Assembly (NCBI GenBank): GCA_025642065.1
Contig: JAODUP010000321.1
Location: 288,501 to 352,500, forward strand
Direction: 5' to 3'
DNA length: 64,000 bases
Source: Paralvinella palmiformis
Lineage: Eukaryota; Annelida; Polychaeta; Terebellida; Alvinellidae
Both the position numbers and the translations under genes were made by a program. A model generated the notes under the pieces. The model saw nothing but the letters and a program-made list of their open reading frames with translations, made no database searches and was not told the DNA's origin. Of this stretch, positions 27,956-34,116 are shown one piece after another. Positions within the stretch are counted from its first letter, which is position 1; every line of letters starts with the position of its first letter.

Positions 27956-30434
27956 CTGTTTTTATCTCCATATCAATAACTTTTGACAAAAATTCTCTTA
28001 TTTGCACTTTCATACAATTAACTTTAAATTATGTATAACTTCAGATATGTGTACTGTGGAAAATGTTTAGTTGATATTTTGATTATATCAATGTCCCTGT
28101 CAGTTAAATGGACCTCAGTGATATTGTTTTCTGTAATAAATTAAGCTGGAATACTTAAAGAGGTTATTTTGATATTTTTCACTGTACAGTTGACAGTATT
28201 GGTGATATAGTTATAGTATTATTATGATCTATGTTTGTGGGGTGTGTCACCCTTTAATAACAAGTTTTGTTTATCTAATTTTCTTAAAGAGGAGCCCCTC
28301 AAACATTCACTCCAGGTGTGATTAGTACTATAGAAAAGCAAATACTCACACACACACACACACACACACACTACATTCTCCAACAGTCTTTAAAGATAAT
28401 AAAAAGTGAAACATTCTTTAGGTATACCCGGTATCTAGGCTATGATAGATGTCTGTGGCCAACTGCACTATTAATTTGGCTATTATAATTAATGTTATTG
28501 AATCAATACGATTGAATTTAAATAGATTTTGAATCATCTTATGTTTTATTACATAGTAGAAGTCAGAGTTAAGGTAATCATAATTAGTAATCATAATCAT
28601 AATTAATTGTAATCAATTACAGGTATAATGTAAATTAATTACATTGTAGATGTAATTTTAATCAGTGATGAACAATTATTTACAATGTTATATCTTACCA
28701 TAATATTATGATATATGAGAGTAAGACATATTATACAATTTATTGATATTCCTAACCAGGGTGGTTCATGTAGTGATAAATGATTGATCTAATTAATAAG
28801 GTAGTACTGATATAATGCATTATATGTCTGTTTGGACAGTGGATAGACTGTTTAATTTAGATCACTCTCATTCTGTGATTGCCCCAACTCTGGTATAATA
28901 TGTCCTTAGTGGGTTTATCAAATTTTGTAAGCCACCCTCCAGCTTTACATTTAACAATAAACTACAATCAGTTATCTGCAATCAAAATATATTTAATAAA
29001 ATATGTAGTAATTTTCAGCAATTGACACTTACCAGTAAAACTAAGATTAAAGTGTACTGTACACTATTTGTGAAGATGATTACCATTTGATTTTGTAAAT
29101 TTTAACTTTCTCTGTCAGAGAGTTAATATTAACCCACCCTGTACAGCTTACACCAAACAGTGAATGAATTGACAACTAAAGAAATCTGTGGGTTTAAAAA
29201 AACACACCATCAAAGCTATGTTATAACAGTTTATGATAAATTAAGTTGATTATGGCTTGACCAATTTACAATAGGCAATATTAAGCAAGTCTTCCAGTAC
29301 AGGGTAAAGTGATGACCATGTCTTTTCTTCAGGTTCAAGGACTATCTGGTTTGGCTTTCACATTTCAAGCATGAGCATACAATGCTATTCCTTGATGTAA
29401 TAGTAACATTGATACTATTATTAATGTAGATTTAGAAAATTGCAAGTGAAGTAATGGCTACCTCTGATCTATTTGTTAACATACTTTATTTGCTTTCAGG
29501 TTCAAATTAAATGTACATGTACCAAGTACTCATTATTTGGTAACAGCTGTAAAGACATTTTTAATAATGCTGAATGTACTTTAATCGTTGATGTTTTCTA
29601 GGACTGAGTTGTGGTTTGTAGCTGCTGATCCAGAACAACCATACATGTTACTTGATAGACAGAAAGTTGGAGGGTATGTTGGGTAGAATAACAACAAACA
29701 AAAAATTGTTAATCAGCTGTATTTTATTACATTTATAATTAATATGTAACACATATTTCTGTTTAAACCTTTTGTAAAAACTGACAATATTCTGATTTGT
29801 ATTTCAGGGTATTTATGAATACCTCAGCAAGAAACCAGATAAAGAACACTTTTGCTAGTGCCAAACTTGGTACAGTATCAGTGATTGACTCACCTGAAAC
29901 ACTTTATGCATCATCATCATCATCCGCAATGTATCTGGACTCATCCAGTAATGCTTGGCTCGCTCTAGTCACAATAGCTAGCGTTATCATACTCTGCTCT
30001 ATTGTTGGAATGATTGTTATCTGTTTTACTTACACTAGGTTAGTTTGTGAGTGTTTGTTATCAAATAATCTTTCAGTTATGGAGCATTAATGTTACTCTT
30101 ATTTCACATATAAAATAATTCCTCCTTCAGACTTTCCACTCATTTTCCTATTTGTGTCAACATGTAACCGTATGATGTTTATTATTTTAAATTATATTTA
30201 TTAGGTATCAGCGTTATCTTAGGAAACAGTTCTACACAAATGCTCATGCCCCACAATCTATTACATCAGCGCCACCTAGATATGCTGCTGAAGCTGTCTT
30301 CCTTGATCCACCTAGCTTCCTGAAGGAGTATGAGACACAGGTAAAGCTAATATTTCATAGAATATACAGCCATACTATAGACACTCTGATGTGTGATTGA
30401 GTGACTGAGTGAGAGAGTGAACAAGTGAATGACA

Positions 30435-30484
<50 letters not shown>

Positions 30485-31178
30485 AAGAGCAAGATATATA
30501 ATATTTGTGACATAAATTAATGTGTCTACTATCAGAGTCTGGCTATGTATGTTCCTCCTGATGAACCTGTACAAGAAATGGGTGAAGTTAACATGAGTTA
30601 TAACATGGATGGTGGAGACACTGGTGTATCATCCTTCCAGGCCGAACAACAAGATAGACAGGAGAGACAAGATAATGCTGAAAATGAAGGTGCTATTGCT
30701 TCTATCAACCCCATATATCATAGGTAGGACTATTGCATTCACTAAGATAGTTAGCATTTAAGGCATTTTTACTTAGAAAATAGATTATATTACATTTATA
30801 AATAACCCTGTCATTGTCTAATTCAATTTCTTATCTTTGATCTATATGTAAAGGTTTGGCTAAATTTTGTCAGATGCTTTAGCTAATGAATATTTATTAG
30901 GAAATAAATCTCCTAAAAGCTACATGTCTTCATACTCTGGTACTAAGCCCCATTACTACAGTTACATTGCTTTTCTCAACTAATATTTTATGTGTTACAA
31001 TACATAATCTTCAGAGTTCATCATTTTAAAGCATCACTATTTCTTGCCATTTAGTGTTGAGCCCAGGCAGGTACAAAGACTAGAAGACTCAGACTCAGCA
31101 AGTTCCCATGGAGATGGTAGTACTACAAGTACAAACTCTGTTAGAGAACACTTCCCAGAAAATACTACTATATTGTGA
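125..31178 (+). CDS. Giant cadherin, 3' part of gene (53 exons, 5' end outside window)
   Basis: Summed exons give 8442 nt, one open frame ending in TGA, about 2813 residues. Two exon classes alternate. M exons (40-49 codons) carry the middle of a repeat, with a pattern like YxxIGxxPAxxYFxIxxxTGxIxxxxxL. L exons (61-66 codons) carry the repeat end (AxDxGxP), the linker, and the start of the next repeat ending in AxDxD. Introns up to exon 41 are phase 0. Order along the protein: partial repeat, about 21 repeats with altered linkers, a degenerate repeat, an RQKR site, one canonical repeat ([21 protein letters not shown]), a membrane-adjacent domain, one TM span, and a tail of about 150 residues ending TTIL. 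Cadherins act at the cell surface in adhesion or mechanical linkage. The membrane-adjacent domain plus PDZ ligand resembles the protocadherin-15/cadherin-23/Cad99C type. That assignment is inference; a lineage-specific cadherin is also possible. Missing: signal peptide and N-terminal repeats. Confidence 0.92.
382..564 (+). CDS. Cadherin exon 2 (L type, 61 codons)
   Basis: AYDDANP repeat end, linker RRNENAPVF in place of DxNDNxPxF, then ASDQDE. Polypyrimidine acceptor ttttctag, donor gtaagt, phase 0/0. Confidence 0.9.
755..889 (+). CDS. Cadherin exon 3 (M type, 45 codons)
   Basis: Begins GDVINYEIV; slightly long for its class, with AAKKVLWL where other repeats have an aromatic YFYI core. Phase 0/0, donor gtaagt. 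Confidence 0.88.
1006..1194 (+). CDS. Cadherin exon 4 (L type, 63 codons)
   Basis: ASDQSEP repeat end, linker of the RDQ class (SRDQYPP) lacking the usual PxF aromatic, then ATDPDLK. Phase 0/0, donor gtaact. Confidence 0.88.
1212..1278. repeat. (AT)n with G tract
   Basis: Intron 4; the AT run ends in a stretch of G. Confidence 0.95.
1426..1545 (+). CDS. Cadherin exon 5 (M type, 40 codons)
   Basis: Contains [11 protein letters not shown], closely matching exon 8 ([11 protein letters not shown]) two repeats downstream, so these two come from a two-repeat duplication. Donor gttagt. Confidence 0.9.
1722..2027 (+). CDS. Cadherin exon 6 (L+M fused, 102 codons)
   Basis: An L exon with linker QRNVNGPQF runs without an intron into an M segment ([17 protein letters not shown]). 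The junction at 1911 reads GATGAA-gtaaga, a good donor match identical in context to the real exon 2 donor. Either the intron was lost or the donor is used optionally; see findings. Confidence 0.9.
2210..2401 (+). CDS. Cadherin exon 7 (L type, 64 codons)
   Basis: ATDGREHEK repeat end, linker IRDESKPSF, then ALDKDLQ. Acceptor ttcttttag, donor gtaaaa. Confidence 0.9.
2598..2717 (+). CDS. Cadherin exon 8 (M type, 40 codons)
   Basis: [17 protein letters not shown]; sister of exon 5. Followed by a long (1.9 kb) intron. Confidence 0.9.
2718..4610 (+). other. Intron 8 (1.9 kb)
   Basis: No coding sequence recognised. Holds a TAATC-rich dispersed repeat near 3590-3780 and a (TTA)n(GTT)n tract near 4327-4358. 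Short ORFs here have no cadherin pattern. Confidence 0.7.
3590..3780. repeat. TAATC-rich dispersed repeat, copy 1
   Basis: Many GTAATCA/TGATTAC words in both orientations, and a TGTTATAT end. A diverged relative lies in intron 48 (28570-28740) with the same order of words. Probably a non-autonomous mobile element; class unknown. Confidence 0.5.
4611..4793 (+). CDS. Cadherin exon 9 (L type, 61 codons)
   Basis: AYDSSNP repeat end, linker TRNENGPVF, then ATDRDG. Acceptor ttttccttag, donor gtttgt. Confidence 0.9.
4937..5059 (+). CDS. Cadherin exon 10 (M type, 41 codons)
   Basis: DAIKYSIIG...YFYIDPDFG: the 41-codon, Asp-starting M variant also seen in exons 17, 21 and 25. Donor gtaaga. Confidence 0.9.
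5254..5439 (+). CDS. Cadherin exon 11 (L type, 62 codons)
   Basis: GSDQGNP repeat end, linker HRDQYLPQF, then AVDRDRV. Acceptor gcaaccag, donor gtaaat. Confidence 0.9.
6008..6136 (+). CDS. Cadherin exon 12 (M type, 43 codons)
   Basis: [19 protein letters not shown]; close to exon 23 (FFWID, TGIIH), again with even repeat spacing. Confidence 0.9.
6234..6416 (+). CDS. Cadherin exon 13 (L type, 61 codons)
   Basis: AYDTAYP repeat end, linker NRNANPPRF, then AVDPDG. The intron before it is short (97 bp). Confidence 0.9.
6701..6826 (+). CDS. Cadherin exon 14 (M type, 42 codons)
   Basis: [20 protein letters not shown]; donor gtaagt, phase 0/0. Confidence 0.9.
6984..7292 (+). CDS. Cadherin exon 15 (L+M fused, 103 codons)
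   Basis: Second fused exon: linker [16 protein letters not shown], then directly an M segment ([18 protein letters not shown]). No donor-like sequence survives at the fusion point, unlike exon 6. Confidence 0.9.
7412..7480. repeat. (AT)n microsatellite
   Basis: Intron 15. Confidence 0.95.
7686..7868 (+). CDS. Cadherin exon 16 (L type, 61 codons)
   Basis: AYDSGNP repeat end, linker NRNIHSPVF, then AQDEDK. Donor gtttgt. Confidence 0.9.
7968..8090 (+). CDS. Cadherin exon 17 (M type, 41 codons)
   Basis: [19 protein letters not shown]; carries a cysteine unusual for this protein. Donor gtaaag. Confidence 0.9.
8122..8203. repeat. (GT)n(AT)n microsatellite
   Basis: Fills much of intron 17. Confidence 0.95.
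8270..8458 (+). CDS. Cadherin exon 18 (L type, 63 codons, motif-poor)
   Basis: ARDQGYP repeat end, linker KWDVEIPVF (Trp-Asp instead of Arg-Asn), and the acidic AxDxD end is replaced by AHLALTL. This repeat boundary looks stripped of calcium ligands. Confidence 0.88.
8590..8718 (+). CDS. Cadherin exon 19 (M type, 43 codons)
   Basis: [20 protein letters not shown]; donor gtaggt. Confidence 0.9.
8989..9025. repeat. (AT)n microsatellite
   Basis: Intron 19, close to the exon 20 acceptor. Confidence 0.95.
9053..9238 (+). CDS. Cadherin exon 20 (L type, 62 codons)
   Basis: AYDGATP repeat end, linker GRNENKPMF, then ARDVDKS. Preceded by an (AT)n tract within 30 bp of the acceptor. Confidence 0.9.
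9444..9566 (+). CDS. Cadherin exon 21 (M type, 41 codons)
   Basis: DVIAYTIYG...[15 protein letters not shown]; the 41-codon Asp-starting variant. Confidence 0.9.
9737..9922 (+). CDS. Cadherin exon 22 (L type, 62 codons)
   Basis: AADRRTADG repeat end, linker LRDQEAPKF, then ARDSDLV. Donor gtatga. Confidence 0.9.
10037..10165 (+). CDS. Cadherin exon 23 (M type, 43 codons)
   Basis: [20 protein letters not shown]; donor gtaagt. Confidence 0.9.
10166..11353 (+). other. Intron 23 (1.2 kb)
   Basis: AT-rich sequence without a recognisable exon, tandem repeat or mobile element. Confidence 0.6.
11354..11536 (+). CDS. Cadherin exon 24 (L type, 61 codons)
   Basis: AIDTAYKEN repeat end, linker TRNANAPKF, then ATDADN. 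The donor gtacat is weak, but the frame requires an exit here. Confidence 0.88.
11722..11844 (+). CDS. Cadherin exon 25 (M type, 41 codons)
   Basis: [19 protein letters not shown]; donor gtaaga. Confidence 0.9.
12016..12201 (+). CDS. Cadherin exon 26 (L type, 62 codons)
   Basis: ASDQRATEK repeat end, linker HRDQQPPRF, then AEDPDKQ. Followed by a very short intron (78 bp). Confidence 0.9.
12280..12402 (+). CDS. Cadherin exon 27 (M type, 41 codons)
   Basis: [20 protein letters not shown]; donor gtgagt. Confidence 0.9.
12516..12701 (+). CDS. Cadherin exon 28 (L type, 62 codons)
   Basis: AWDSGNP repeat end, linker TRNEYRPRF, then ATDEDLP. Donor gtcagt. Confidence 0.9.
12937..13074 (+). CDS. 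Cadherin exon 29 (M type, 46 codons)
   Basis: [20 protein letters not shown]; longer than upstream M exons, a trend that continues toward the membrane. Followed by a 2.0 kb repeat-filled intron. Confidence 0.9.
13174..13337. repeat. (CA)n compound microsatellite in intron 29
   Basis: Interrupted (AC)n with CATGC and GCATACG variants. Confidence 0.95.
13332..13477. repeat. Palindrome with (TA)n arms in intron 29
   Basis: Perfect 19-bp inverted repeat (CAAAAAGGCATCAGTGATA at 13332-13350, its complement at 13459-13477) flanks two (TA)n tracts and a short non-repeat centre around GTACACCCCTCC. Both arms continue through the (TA)n, so the whole 146 bp can fold as one hairpin. Confidence 0.9.
13741..14690. 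repeat. Candidate foldback element holding the 40-bp minisatellite
   Basis: The left flank (CTGCTATAACATG ... GGACCACAA) and the reverse complement of the right flank (CGGCTATAACATG ... GGACCCCAA) match in the same order, so imperfect inverted repeats bracket the array. Diverged; no transposase seen. Confidence 0.4.
13821..14325. repeat. 40-bp minisatellite, about 12.6 copies
   Basis: Unit starts GTCAGTCCATGTATTCACCT. Copies are identical except that the first begins TGGAGTCC. Such homogeneity implies recent expansion or conversion, or assembly smoothing. Confidence 0.97.
15109..15297 (+). CDS. Cadherin exon 30 (L type, 63 codons)
   Basis: ARDQGSP repeat end, linker KRNKYRPEF, then ATDADPE. 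The donor gtttga is weak. Confidence 0.87.
15354..15427. repeat. (GA)n and (AC)n tracts
   Basis: Intron 30; two short tracts with a spacer. Confidence 0.93.
15521..15652 (+). CDS. Cadherin exon 31 (M type, 44 codons)
   Basis: [20 protein letters not shown]; similar in start to exon 29. Confidence 0.9.
15747..15810. repeat. (TA)n(CA)n microsatellite
   Basis: Intron 31. Confidence 0.95.
15980..16165 (+). CDS. Cadherin exon 32 (L type, 62 codons)
   Basis: ASDHGVP repeat end, linker SKDQNEPHF, then ASDKD. Donor gtaagt. Confidence 0.9.
16292..16414 (+). CDS. Cadherin exon 33 (M type, 41 codons)
   Basis: Starts [19 protein letters not shown], with a cysteine at the usual Gly/Asp start. Confidence 0.89.
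16569..16751 (+). CDS. Cadherin exon 34 (L type, 61 codons)
   Basis: AYDTCNP repeat end, linker VRNVDKPSF, then ANDKDS. Donor gtgagt. Confidence 0.9.
17032..17178 (+). CDS. Cadherin exon 35 (M type, 49 codons)
   Basis: [19 protein letters not shown]...YFYV: the insertion NNSSPTN adds an N-glycosylation sequon. Confidence 0.9.
17671..17723. repeat. (AT)n microsatellite
   Basis: Intron 35. Confidence 0.95.
17786..17971 (+). CDS. Cadherin exon 36 (L type, 62 codons)
   Basis: ARDQGIP repeat end, linker ARNLHAPVF, then ATDADK. Confidence 0.9.
17972..18816 (+). other. Intron 36 (0.85 kb)
   Basis: AT-rich; no repeat or exon recognised. Confidence 0.6.
18817..18942 (+). CDS. Cadherin exon 37 (M type, 42 codons)
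   Basis: [20 protein letters not shown]; donor gtaagt. Confidence 0.9.
19042..19230 (+). CDS. Cadherin exon 38 (L type, 63 codons)
   Basis: AKDNGNP repeat end, linker VRNPNGPVF, then ATDADPKD. Followed by the 2.6 kb minisatellite intron. Confidence 0.9.
19491..21046. repeat. 98-99 bp minisatellite, about 16 copies, intron 38
   Basis: Unit contains GTTTTTGTCTATGATTGATC and ends GTTCTGGTTATGTTA. The first copy lacks about 25 bp. Variation is concentrated at AATATT(T/C/A)AT and GAT/CAT in GTCTAT(G/C)ATT, giving runs of sub-variants along the array. Confidence 0.97.
21047..21832 (+). other. Rest of intron 38
   Basis: No feature recognised between the minisatellite and exon 39. Confidence 0.6.
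21833..21979 (+). CDS. Cadherin exon 39 (M type, 49 codons)
   Basis: [20 protein letters not shown]...YFVI; donor gtaact. Confidence 0.9.
22085..22282 (+). CDS. Cadherin exon 40 (L type, 66 codons)
   Basis: ARDEGVP repeat end, linker LRNQYEPVF, then [11 protein letters not shown]. Last linker of the RN class; the longest L exon. Confidence 0.9.
22305..22338 (+). repeat. Isolated 34-bp copy of the intron 38 minisatellite unit
   Basis: Identical over 34 bp to part of the 98-99 bp unit, starting 23 nt after the exon 40 donor and about 1.3 kb from the array. Confidence 0.9.
22457..22494. repeat. (AT)n microsatellite
   Basis: Intron 40. Confidence 0.95.
22680..22823 (+). CDS. Cadherin exon 41 (M type, 48 codons)
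   Basis: [24 protein letters not shown]; last exon with phase 0 on both sides in the repeat array. Confidence 0.9.
23061..23755. mobile_element. Possible Harbinger-like MITE in intron 41
   Basis: The left end GGGCCTGTAATCTTGAATAA and the complement of the right region (GGTATTCTTGAAACTT) look like weak inverted ends. Interior has (AC)n, (TA)n and (TG)n. No transposase; ends not fixed. Confidence 0.25.
23513..23572. repeat. (TA)n(TG)n microsatellite
   Basis: Intron 41, inside the possible Harbinger-like unit. Confidence 0.95.
23788..24882 (+). repeat. 1.1 kb duplicated block, copy 1 (intron 41)
   Basis: Nearly identical, same orientation, to 33020-34116. Only scattered substitutions and small indels were seen by eye. 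No terminal inverted repeats and no ORF of note. Contains an 11-bp perfect hairpin. Confidence 0.95.
24260..24297. other. Hairpin inside the 1.1 kb block
   Basis: TTGTGAAAGGA and its exact complement TCCTTTCACAA, separated by 16 nt; conserved in the second copy at 33492-33529. Confidence 0.8.
25065..25189 (+). CDS. Cadherin exon 42 (41 codons + 2 nt)
   Basis: [12 protein letters not shown] repeat end, then [11 protein letters not shown] with no PxF: a broken linker. The donor gtatgt leaves phase 2, the first change from phase 0. Confidence 0.85.
25622..25734 (+). CDS. Cadherin exon 43
   Basis: [14 protein letters not shown] is a normal cadherin repeat start; phase 2 in, phase 1 out. Encodes [10 protein letters not shown]. 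Confidence 0.85.
25841..25978 (+). CDS. Cadherin exon 44 with RQKR site
   Basis: [18 protein letters not shown] (like FxIxxxTG of a repeat), then [11 protein letters not shown]. The RQKR codons are at 25963-25974 and fit the furin consensus RxKR. Phase 1 in and out. Confidence 0.85.
26067..26526. mobile_element. Tc1/mariner-pogo type MITE in intron 44
   Basis: 460 bp with inverted ends: CAGTGAGAATCTGTTA on the left, and CAGAGAGAATCCGTTA as the complement of the right end, with similarity continuing to about 35 bp. Flanked by TA on each side, as expected for TA target duplication. No coding sequence. Confidence 0.75.
26608..26774 (+). CDS. Cadherin exon 45 (canonical linker)
   Basis: [17 protein letters not shown] keeps the standard cadherin DxND-xPxF linker, in contrast to the rest of the protein. 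Phase 1 in, phase 0 out. Confidence 0.88.
26865..27089 (+). CDS. Cadherin exon 46 (75 codons)
   Basis: [16 protein letters not shown] is the canonical DxDxGxNAxVxY segment, followed by SSTGEIYTT. Membrane-proximal cadherin repeat. Confidence 0.9.
27157..27234. repeat. (CA)n and (GA)n compound tract
   Basis: Intron 46. Confidence 0.93.
27381..27472 (+). CDS. Cadherin exon 47 (start of membrane-adjacent domain)
   Basis: [20 protein letters not shown]: a beta strand then a helix-like LQLQKNDII, reminiscent of the ferredoxin-like membrane-adjacent domain of protocadherin-15 and cadherin-23. Phase 0 in, 2 out. Confidence 0.85.
27765..27845 (+). CDS. Cadherin exon 48
   Basis: [18 protein letters not shown]: continues the helix and second strand of the membrane-adjacent domain. 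Phase 2 in and out. Confidence 0.82.
27846..29601 (+). other. Intron 48 (1.76 kb)
   Basis: Holds (AT)n at 27904-27950, (AC)n near 28346-28370 and the second TAATC-rich repeat. Otherwise AT-rich with nothing recognised. Confidence 0.65.
28570..28740. repeat. TAATC-rich dispersed repeat, copy 2
   Basis: Diverged relative of 3590-3780 with shared GTAATCATAAT, TTGTAATC, AATTACATTGTA and TAATCAGTGAT words in the same order. Confidence 0.5.
29602..29673 (+). CDS. Cadherin exon 49
   Basis: [20 protein letters not shown]: third strand of the membrane-adjacent domain. Phase 2 in and out; joins exons 48 and 50 with no stop. Confidence 0.85.
29808..30038 (+). CDS. Cadherin exon 50 (transmembrane exon)
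   Basis: End of the membrane-adjacent domain, a Ser-rich stretch ([10 protein letters not shown]), then a TM span of about 25 residues from [11 protein letters not shown] (29953) to VICF, followed by TYTR as stop-transfer. Confidence 0.92.
30205..30340 (+). CDS. Cadherin exon 51 (cytoplasmic)
   Basis: Basic juxtamembrane [10 protein letters not shown], then a proline-rich segment with [14 protein letters not shown]. Phase 2 in, 0 out. Confidence 0.88.
30438..30482. repeat. (GT)n microsatellite
   Basis: Intron 51. Confidence 0.95.
30536..30723 (+). CDS. Cadherin exon 52 (cytoplasmic)
   Basis: [11 protein letters not shown], an acidic/Gln-rich middle, and an NPIY (NPxY-type) motif at 30707-30718 that could bind PTB domains or clathrin adaptors. 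Phase 0 in, 2 out. Confidence 0.88.
31055..31178 (+). CDS. Cadherin exon 53 (last, PDZ ligand)
   Basis: Ser/Thr-rich tail ([15 protein letters not shown]) ending in TTIL then TGA; T at -2 and L at 0 fit a class I PDZ ligand. Confidence 0.9.
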
Positions 31179-31412
31179 TCATCTGGATAAATGTTTCTTA
31201 CCAATAACTTTACCATTTGTAGTTATTCATTGGTACATAATTGTGAGGAAGACTAGTTCAGTCATTAGCGATGGCTGAATTTGCTCAATAGCATACTGCT
31301 GATAATTGGAGGATTCATTCCTGTATATACAAATCTGATATCAAAATACTTACAATTACTGATATGTTTTTACAAGAATCAAGTAAATTTATACATTACA
31401 ATATATTGTTTG

Positions 31413-31457
<45 letters not shown>

Positions 31458-31882
31458 ATGCACATAGCATTGTGGTTTATTATTAACTGACAGATAATAT
31501 CTGGAATATTATCATGTTATATAAAATTAGATCACATAACAAATTGCTACATAATTTGTGGTTTTCCAGATTGATATATCTTGCCATTTTAGATTAATAT
31601 TTCGACTGATGTATACATTTATACAGATATCTATGTCTGATTATCACACACACACATATAAGTGCATAGTATATTAATTTTAATTGTAACTTTAATTTCA
31701 AAGCCAGATGATTAATTTTAATCAATTAGGTGTTACTCAGGAAGCAACGAATTGCTAGTATAATATGAAGAGATAATGAAGAATGTAATATCCCACCTAT
31801 CAAAAGTATCATTTATCTTCCATATATATATTATACCAGAAGTGCTTTCACCAAACCTGTTTGTACAGATTAATGTGACTTA

Positions 31883-31932
<50 letters not shown>

Positions 31933-32390
31933 GCTAACTCATTGTGTATATACTGACAAAGCTGACTATCATTATTGATTTTGTATGATTTATTGGATGT
32001 GTTATTTGTTATTAACAATCTAATTAGCACATTGATATTTTGATTAATTCAGTCATGCGTAATTGAGACAAGTTGAAAATGTTATGTAAATTTTGATGCT
32101 CCGCTTATGTTATGTATAATGCGAATATGAAACTAGGAAATATTTTGTTTTACTGTTGTTATGGAGACATATCCTTAGGTTTATAATATGTATTCTACAC
32201 TTATAATGTGGTGTGTTATTAATGTTTTGCTTTTAACTCTATCTATCCAGCATGAAGCATTTGAATGTTATTCTTTGATGATTGCCTTGTTAAGAGACCA
32301 GATAATACTCAATATTTCTATGTTTTTACTAAAACACTTGTATTTTAACAGTTTAATCACAAATAAATGTATTACTTTCATAAAAAAAAC
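31179..32390 (+). other. Probable 3'UTR of the cadherin gene
   Basis: AT-rich non-coding sequence with (GA)n at 31416-31456 and (AT)n at 31884-31929, up to the first AATAAA-type signal. The end is an estimate. Confidence 0.5.
32362..32367 (+). promoter_or_regulatory. Candidate poly(A) signal, cadherin gene
   Basis: AATAAA about 1.2 kb after the stop. A second AATAAA at 32899-32904 is an alternative. Confidence 0.5.
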
Positions 32391-33019
32391 TGGTGTTTTA
32401 AACATTGTTGGATATAACAATATGCTCTATAAAAATCACCTTAATAACTATATTTCTAATTTGAGTAGATTCAGATATTACCTATGGAAGTTCATCATTT
32501 ATACAACAGAAGCACACAACTCTGACTGAAAATGATGACTATTAAAACAAAACATTTTATCAAAGATTTGTTGATTAAATTTGGTAGCATCTTAATTCAT
32601 TTTGTCGTACAATACTATTATATATAATAATTTTCGGAGAATCAATATCTATATACCGTAGCACAACTATCCAAAAGATAATCAACGAGCTTGTTTCTGC
32701 TGAAAGTGTCAGCTATGATAAACTCAACATTTGATTTAATACATGTAAGGAAGCATTAAATTATGGCCCATCTGTGTCTCCCTCATTTGGGATTAACAAA
32801 TATGAAGATATAACTATCATTTTTTAAATATACATTATTATTATTAATGATCAATCTGTCCATTATTGTTATTATTTAATTTTGATCACTATGAAAACAA
32901 TAAATTCGTAAACTGTGCCTGTCTTTATAAGTACAGATTTAATTTGAAAGTTTTCAAACGCAGTTATAAGTAATATTCAATTATATATCATATGAAATAC
33001 TGGACTTTTAATTAATTAG

Positions 33020-34116
33020 GCCAGAATATCACAAATATTCTGAGTTCTGATATAACCATATCATAACAAGTTTTGCATATAAGGCCAAGGCACCATTTTC
33101 ATTAAGGTTATTAAAGAGGGCCTAAAATATTTGATTTCCTTGATATGTTTTTGTCAGTAGTGGGAGAAAGGTACAGAAATTGTTTAAGGGAAAACATTTA
33201 TAATCATCTGCCACAATACATCATTTAGTTCTTGCAGATTGTATATAGATACAGTAGCTAAGTCATGGTTGTTTGTCAGCCTGCCTTTCCCTGTTACTGC
33301 TGAAATTAATCTAGCTAGATCAGATGATCTGACAAGTGATTAAAGACAGCCATCATTGTTTTTAGTTTTTTAGAACTGCTAACATTTTCTCAACCTGTCT
33401 TGATTATTGACATATATAAACAATAATTAGCCTTATCTCAAACATGTATCCCGTGTAATGGTTATTATATGAACAATATTATCCTTTTCTTTTGTGAAAG
33501 GAGATAGGAAATATGACATCCTTTCACAACATTGACTGCACAATTAGTATATATCTTTGACTGACAGGTAGTCTAGGGGATTAGACTTTTTCAAATAAAA
33601 CTCAAAACAAATGTTCTCAGAAAAAATATCTGTTTGGTTCATAGCAAAGATTTTCAAATATTGTCAGACGGAATACTGACTGACTTTGTCTATTTGTATA
33701 CAATACCTTAGTGAACAGCTGCTATTACATAAACGAAACCAGGTCTTATATTACATGATGAGTAATTTTGATATAAAATGTCTCTGGGTAATGGAAACAT
33801 TAACTAGATGCTTTAGTCTGTAACTTCTTAAAACTTATTTGTTTTAAGCTGGTGGATTTTCAAAGTTACAAATAATATACTAGTGAGATGTAATATATCT
33901 CTGATTTTCTGTACAACTGTTATGCCTACTGAGCTCACCACTAGGTATATGTAGTGGTAATCTTTTTTTTGGGTATATTTGATGTATATAGCAGAAAGCT
34001 GAACAGCTCATTCTTGGCTAACTGTATAGATACAGCTAGTTAATTTCTGAATTTAACACCTGATGATTTAGATGAAAGGGACCTATTGAGTAAATAAGTG
34101 TACATAAAAATGTTAA
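33020..34116 (+). repeat. 1.1 kb duplicated block, copy 2 (intergenic)
   Basis: Direct repeat of 23788-24882, 9.2 kb downstream, with sharp loss of similarity at both ends. Confidence 0.95.

Noticed and set aside
29333..29550. Extra cadherin exons in intron 48 after acceptor-like ttcttcag and gctttcag
   Set aside because: Their frames do not join exon 48 to 49 and they carry no membrane-adjacent domain pattern; exon 48 to 49 joins cleanly without them.
32188..32529. 113-codon ORF (+)
   Set aside because: Lies around the likely poly(A) site of the cadherin transcript; AT-driven composition and no recognisable domain.
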